In this document: positions 59,121 through 64,000 of the stretch, one piece after another
How positions within the stretch are numbered: the first letter of the stretch is position 1
Layout: every line of letters begins with the position of its first letter
Assembly: GCA_031772625.1 (NCBI GenBank)
Contig: CM062816.1
Location: forward strand, 825,946,556 to 826,010,555
Length of the DNA stretch: 64,000 nt
Direction of reading: 5' to 3'
DNA from: Pinus tabuliformis
Taxonomy: Eukaryota; Streptophyta; Pinopsida; Pinales; Pinaceae
Position numbers and translations under genes: made by a program
The notes under the pieces: model-generated
Told to the model about the DNA's origin: nothing
The model's database searches: none
What the model saw: only the letters and a program-made list of their open reading frames with translations

Positions 59121-59190
59121 GATTAGGGTTTTATGATTTTCAACCCCGACAAACTAGATCCCCTACAAATATCCACAAATACACAAAGAA

Positions 59191-59206
59191 ACCTACTATG
59201 ATACCA
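59191..59206 (-). other. Primer-binding site of gypsy element C
   Basis: The minus strand reads TGGTATCATAGTAGGT, 2 bp from the 5' LTR. The first eight bases agree with a tRNA-iMet-type site; beyond that it diverges. Confidence 0.65.
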
Positions 59207-59208
59207 AA

Positions 59209-60137
59209 TGATCTGTAAACTGTCGTGCATATTCCAATTGGAAGTTCGTCACAACAGATCTGATAATAATATATTAAAATACTAAAATTTTACACTATTA
59301 TAGTTTATTAAACTTGAAGATCTGTGTATTTAACTATAATTAGTCCATGCATATGAATATAAATTATTCAGAAAAGTAGAGAACGAAAAAATAAGCTTAT
59401 ACACACATAAGACACAAGATATGCTCTTTGTGAAAACCTTTCGGGAGAAAACCCAACTGGAAAGTGAGGTCGCTTCACTCCTTTTCTCTGTCAGGAAATA
59501 TGGTTGCAGGTAAAAGGAAGTCATATTTGTGGGTCATGGGCTGCTAGAGTGCACAAATCCTCTATGTGTTCTCTACCTCCTATCTCTCCTGGCTATCTTT
59601 GCTCAGCTATGAAACAAAATGCTCTCGAAAGAATGGAATGCCTCTTTCTCCTAGTGGCCTGGTTTAAACACAACCCGATAGCCTACTAGTGGTTAAGTTT
59701 GAATACAAAAACTCTTAACTAGAGTTAAAAAATAAACTCTACTATAGTCTTTTACAACAAAAACACGTGGCTAGCCACTTTTCCATGAATAATGGGAGCT
59801 GGCGTGACATCCTCCCAAACTTTAGGTTTGAAAACAAGAAGGTAAACTTCTGAGTGGCATAACTTTTGGATACAAAATCTGATTGACACGCTTCTTGCGC
59901 TGTTGGAAAGGTCTTTGTGTGTAGAATAAGATGAAAATGTGCAACACAAAAGAGGAAAATTTTTACCTCAAAAAAACGTTGTTTGATGCCTCAAAATTCT
60001 CTTGGAAAGTTTCAGACCCTATTTTGCCAAACTAGGTCCCGCCGGTAAAAACGGTGCCATGAGTTGTTTCTTCCACTTTTTCCACTCCAAATACATTGAG
60101 ATGGATTAAAATCAATATAATTATCCAATTCAGATCA
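59209..60137 (-). repeat. 5' LTR of gypsy element C
   Basis: 929 bp, from TGATCTGTAAACTG to AATTCAGATCA on the plus strand, paired with 45162-46089. Confidence 0.9.
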
Positions 60138-60468
60138 AATAATAAGTTTGGAATAAATTAATCCAAATGTACATTGCGATCCATCCAACATAGTGTTGTG
60201 AAAGTATAAAATTTTCTTGTTGCCAATAATCACGTGTAGATATTGTAACACAATAATGTATATTTTCTTGAATAACGAGAAGTAATTTATTCTTTTTGGC
60301 TATTGTAATAATAATAGCAAAGATCAGAACATTTTTTTGTTACAATATTAACAAACTAAAATGTAAAAGAACATTGATCATTGATGCAGAGGCATCATTC
60401 CTCGGTACATTTGTATTGCTAAGAAAATCATACCTATTTTTTCTTAACCTCCCAGAACAATCTACATT
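60138..60468. other. AT-rich flank between gypsy C and the kinase pseudogene
   Basis: About 330 bp without coding signal, presumably the 3' flank of the receptor-kinase pseudogene. The small ORF at 60296-60583 overlaps the antisense of the kinase and is not real. Confidence 0.55.
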
Positions 60469-62372
60469 CTACACCAAATCCTCTTTGAGAGTCTCCAACA
60501 TCATTACCACATCTCTCATAATTGGTATTTCAGTAGGTGAATCTTTTGAACAAAGAAAACCAATCAATAGAAAAAGAAAGTAGACAATTTATGTACATTA
60601 TTTTCATCAAATTCATCTCTAGCCAACCGACTAAAAATATTGTTGTCAATTACCTCATTCACGTTGTTTGGAAATGCCAAGTTCACCCATTGGTGCAACT
60701 TTCAGTCATTAACAAACATTTCACTAGTTTGTTTATTTCTAGTAAGCATTTCCAATAATAAAATGTTGTAGCTATAAACATCTCCTTTTGTGGAAATTTC
60801 CTGACCCAATCCATACTGTGCATTAAACATAACCTTCATGAGATTTTAATCCACTAGACTATATAAAATTGTTAATGAGAAAACAAAAATAAATTGAATT
60901 TGTTAAAAATCCCAACCTAGAGCAATGTAGCCTGTGGAAAATTTCAATGCAAGTGTCGAAGTAAGTGAATCACCAGAGGTTGCACCAATTAACCTTGAAA
61001 TGCCAAATCTGTTACATGGCCTATCATGTCTTCATCCAAAAACACATTGCTAGGATTTATATCATAATGCACTGATTGCACATAAGAATAATGATGAAGA
61101 TATTCTATGGCATGAGCCACATCTATGAGAATGTATAACCTTTTTCTTAGTCCCAATTCACACATATCCTCGCCATTGTTGTCATTGTTATCAGGATATA
61201 AATGTTTCTCTAGGCTTCCATTATGCATAAATTGAAATGTTAAACCTATGAAATAGTGGTTGGAACATGAGGTTATGATTCTCACTAGATTCTGGTGTTG
61301 AACCTTTTGCAAGACACTACATTTGATTTTAAAACTCTTGTCAACTTGGTGATTTTCTAATTGTAGAAATTTCATAGCAACAAGTGTTCCATCACAAAAT
61401 ATTCCTTTATAAACAAATCCAATACTGCTTGTTACCAACAATTTGGTCTTGGAAAATCCATTAGTTGTTATGTGAAGCTCTTGTTATGAGATCCTTCAAT
61501 GCTCCAACTTTTGAAAAATGGCTCGTGAGAAGTCAAAGTTTCCCATATGCAAAATTGTTTCTTGGTGTTGGACATGTAGGTAATTCAAATATTTGTGGTC
61601 CTTGATTTCTAATGAAGGACACCACAATTGTCTGATTTGCAAAATGAACTCCTTTTTGAATTTCTCCTGTGAGATTGTTGAAAGATACATTCAAATGCCG
61701 AGGCATTCTCAAGTTCTAGAGTGTCACTAGAATTGCAATCGACAAGGAGTTGGAAGATAGATCTAGGCTCATAAGGCTTTGTAAATTTCCAAGTAAATCT
61801 GGAATGGATCATTTAAAGGAATTTCTAGATAAATTCAATTATTGTAGTTCGCTACATGTTCTAAGTATAGGTGGAATGATCTCAGTTAAACGATTAGTAG
61901 AAATGTCTATAGCTTGAGGCATTGCAATTTACCAATCACCATGGGCATGGAGCATTCTAAGAAATTCCATGACAAATTCAAATAGAGTTGTAGATTAGAA
62001 AGTTCAAACATGCCTTGTGCTATGTTTCCAATGAGCATATTATGAGACAAGTCGAGCAATTCCAAATTCATACAATCTCCTAAGCTAAAAGGAATGCCTC
62101 CTTATAACTGGTTATGATGAAGGATAAGTCTTCTTAGATGTTTAAGTGGTGCAAGGGAATTATGAATCTTTCTAGAAAAAATGTTTTTGTTGATATCAAA
62201 GAGACCAAGTAGTTGTAATTGTTCAAGGTCACTGGGATACTTCATTCTAATTTATTTATTTGCCTAATACAATCTTTTAAATTGTAAAAGGTTTCTTAAT
62301 GGTTGAATGATGCCACTTAATAAATTTCTACTTAAATTTAAAAAGATTAAGCTAGTAAAATTGCTTATACAC
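60469..62372 (-). pseudogene. 5'-truncated LRR receptor-like kinase pseudogene
   Basis: The minus strand encodes leucine-rich repeats (62372-61650; e.g. LRRLILHHNQL, NLELLDLSHNMLIGNI), then directly a kinase domain. The N-lobe has GFVYKGIFCDGTLVAMKFLQLE (VMK lysine present) near 61390. The catalytic loop near 61060-61075 reads HYDINPSNVFLDE in place of HCDLKPSNVLLDE. The DFG site near 61000 reads DLA. The C-lobe after the intron has YGLGQEISTKGDVYSYNILLLEML. The last codon is TAG at 60469-60471. The signal peptide, most N-terminal LRRs and the membrane segment are missing. The class is plasma-membrane LRR-XII-like receptors of defence or development; this copy is dead. Confidence 0.9.
60816..60916 (-). 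other. Retained intron of the receptor-kinase pseudogene
   Basis: On the minus strand the exon ends GGCTACATTGCTCTAG, the intron runs GTTGGG ... TGCACAG (101 bp, GT-AG, AT-rich), and the next exon begins TATGGATTGGG. It falls at the GYIA/PEYG position where related kinases have an intron, so the pseudogene arose from genomic DNA and not by retroposition. Confidence 0.8.
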
Positions 62373-62523
62373 ATTCATCACCCTAAAAATTCCATAAACA
62401 CTTGATTTTTGCAAACTAAAACTTTTAAAAATCTGTAAAATCATTTTATCTATTTTTTAAACTACCACTTTTACAAAATATCATAAAATATTTTAAATTT
62501 ACATCTTAAAAATAAGCAAAATT

Positions 62524-62583
62524 GGGTATTTCACATGCATCCCATCCCCGCATATTTTTTCTAGGGTATTTCACATGCATCCA
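62524..62583. repeat. Direct repeat of GGGTATTTCACATGCATCC, 40 bp apart
   Basis: The motif occurs at about 62524 and 62564 in an otherwise AT-rich noncoding stretch. Confidence 0.8.
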
Positions 62584-62632
62584 TCACCACAAATTTCTGT
62601 GGACTTGACTAGCCATTTTCCCTTTCGTATTC

Positions 62633-62884
62633 CACACGGCAAAGACGAAAATAATGATGAAATCGGGAATGCTAACATTTTTCCTTTCGTCTCTCACGCT
62701 CATCGTATTACTCATCTAAATCCCTTTGAAAACGAGTAGCAATCTTTTCATTTCTTAACGCTCATATTTCACACGGCAAACGTTAAAATGGTAAAGTCAA
62801 CAACTTTAAGAATATTTTCGTTGAAAACGAGTCGCGGTTTTTTCGTTTCGTAATGCTCGTATTTCACACGGCAAAAATTAAAAT
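62633..62884. repeat. Degenerate tandem repeat with CACACGGCAAA
   Basis: Three copies of a roughly 100-bp unit share TATTTCACACGGCAAA (variant TATTCCACACGGCAAA), with intervening AAAACGAGT and TTTCGT-type stretches. No ORF is associated. Confidence 0.75.
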
Positions 62885-62899
62885 AGCAAATTTATACTC

Positions 62900-63799
62900 A
62901 TTTACTCATATTTTAAGATCTCTTAGGTTATATATTACTTTTAATCCTTTTATTTTTTTCAAATTGAGCCAACATGTAAATGTTAAATGTTATAAATATT
63001 TACCACACTACAAAATTACTCTAATAATTTTTTTTCATATATATAGACTTTTCTTTAAAATTGTTTTGTCAATAATAATGAATTAAAATCATTTTTTATC
63101 CTAGTAATTGTGATATTTAAAAAAAATACACTTTTATTTTCTCAATGATAATTGATTAAAATCATTTTTTATCGTAGAAATTGTGACATCTAGAAAAAAA
63201 TTACACTTTGAGTCTTGGCAAGTGAAGGAAATATTGTGTTATAAGAGATCACATGAGATGAGATGACATGCACATGCTCTATTTGTCATATGTATGCCCT
63301 CTTCATTTGAATATGTGCTAAAAAGGATATGCCTAATAGGCATAGTCATATAGGGAAAGAATTTTAATCCCTATTGATCAAAAGGTAGCTCCATCTATGA
63401 GGAACTCTATTTAGTTATTGTCGGAAAAATATTACAAGAAATAGCCAATGCTAAAAGTATGGCCTCCAATGCTTGAAAAATAGTAGTTACAAAGTTTGAC
63501 TCATAAAAATGTAGAGTTGGTGGTTTTGTTAGTGGTCCTACTCCCTCTACCTAGAAGAAGCCCTTATTGTTTGTGGATCTGATTAATATGATGTCGAACA
63601 AGTAAAAGAAAAAACCCCTCATAGGAGGATCTTCCATCAGTAGATTTGGACACCCAAGATGATTATGAGGAGTTAACAAAGGTGGAAAATTTTCATGCTG
63701 GGAAGATATCTTTCTTAGGAGTATGCCATTTGGAAAGAGGTTAAAAGATAAAAAATTTCGTGAATGTTTTTCATCTCAATATGGAGGAGGAGCTTCTAT
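62900..63799. other. AT-rich noncoding DNA
   Basis: No coding, RNA or element signal. ORFs here are short and low in complexity. Confidence 0.6.
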
Positions 63800-64000
63800 G
63801 ATGGGGAAATATCATTGCAGTGAAGCAAGAAGTAGATTTTAGATATGGTATTAATATTATGTACTCATCAAATGAAGATGGGGAAATATCATTGCAATGA
63901 AGCAAGAAGTAGATTTCAGATATGGTATTAATATTATGTACTCATCAAATGAAGATGGGGAAATATCATTGCAATGAGGCAATAAGTAGATTTCAGATAT
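63800..64000. repeat. 77-bp tandem repeat running off the window
   Basis: Units beginning GATGGGGAAATATCATTGCA start at 63800, 63877 and 63954, an exact 77-bp period with about three differences between the first two units. The third unit is cut by the window end. Confidence 0.97.

Larger units (their letters stand above)
45162..60137 (-). mobile_element. Gypsy element C, split by the SIRE-like element
   Basis: LTRs at 45162-46089 (928 bp) and 59209-60137 (929 bp) in the same orientation are flanked by the exact duplication AATAA (45157-45161 and 60138-60142). On the minus strand it has PBS, gag, protease, RT, RNase H, integrase and PPT. The copy has many stops and catalytic losses. The span of 15.0 kb falls to about 6.5 kb without the SIRE-like insert. 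Confidence 0.94.

Noticed and set aside
62372..62420. CACCCTAAAAATT near the truncated end of the kinase pseudogene, similar to the start of the gag-only LTR
   Set aside because: The similarity covers only about a dozen AT-rich bases and no LTR end or target duplication follows.

Overview
The window is plant nuclear DNA made almost entirely of transposable elements. There are Ty1/copia and Ty3/gypsy LTR retrotransposons with plant-type primer-binding sites, an L1-type LINE, and one decayed leucine-rich-repeat receptor kinase with a spliceosomal intron. I see no intact host gene and no rRNA, tRNA or CRISPR. A seed plant with a large, methylated, repeat-rich genome is likely. A gymnosperm is possible, judged only from the general look of the kinase and gypsy proteins, and I cannot confirm it.

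Layout. (1) 1-4067: left end of a minus-strand gypsy element (A), with the start of gag, its PBS, and a 5' LTR that carries a solo LTR at 1512-2604. (2) 4377-45081: an L1-type LINE (ORF1, ORF2) flanked by an exact 17-bp direct repeat. ORF2 is split by gypsy element B (7465-41712, minus, TSD AGAGT). Element B has Athila/Tat-like gag and pol and a long extra ORF before its 3' LTR. It is itself broken by three solo or nearly solo LTRs (13037-13979, 14798-15970, 17243-17812), by a copia element (21258-33755, TSD GATGA) and by a gag-only LTR element (34373-39309, TSD CTATC). The copia element is split by a chromovirus (23342-29501). Nesting is therefore four deep: LINE > gypsy B > copia > chromovirus. 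(3) 45162-60137: gypsy element C (minus, TSD AATAA), split by a nearly intact SIRE-like copia element (47479-55939, TSD GGAGA). (4) 60138-64000: AT-rich flank with a 5'-truncated receptor-kinase pseudogene and small tandem repeats, one running off the window edge.

How it fits together. Almost every coding region is a broken copy. Removing each insertion and one copy of its TSD restores the interrupted reading frame or repeat, so the order of insertion can be read. Most in-frame stops are TAG where glutamine is expected, which points to deamination of methylated CAG. The SIRE-like element is the youngest autonomous copy: near-identical LTRs and a full pol, but two in-frame TAG codons between gag and pol.
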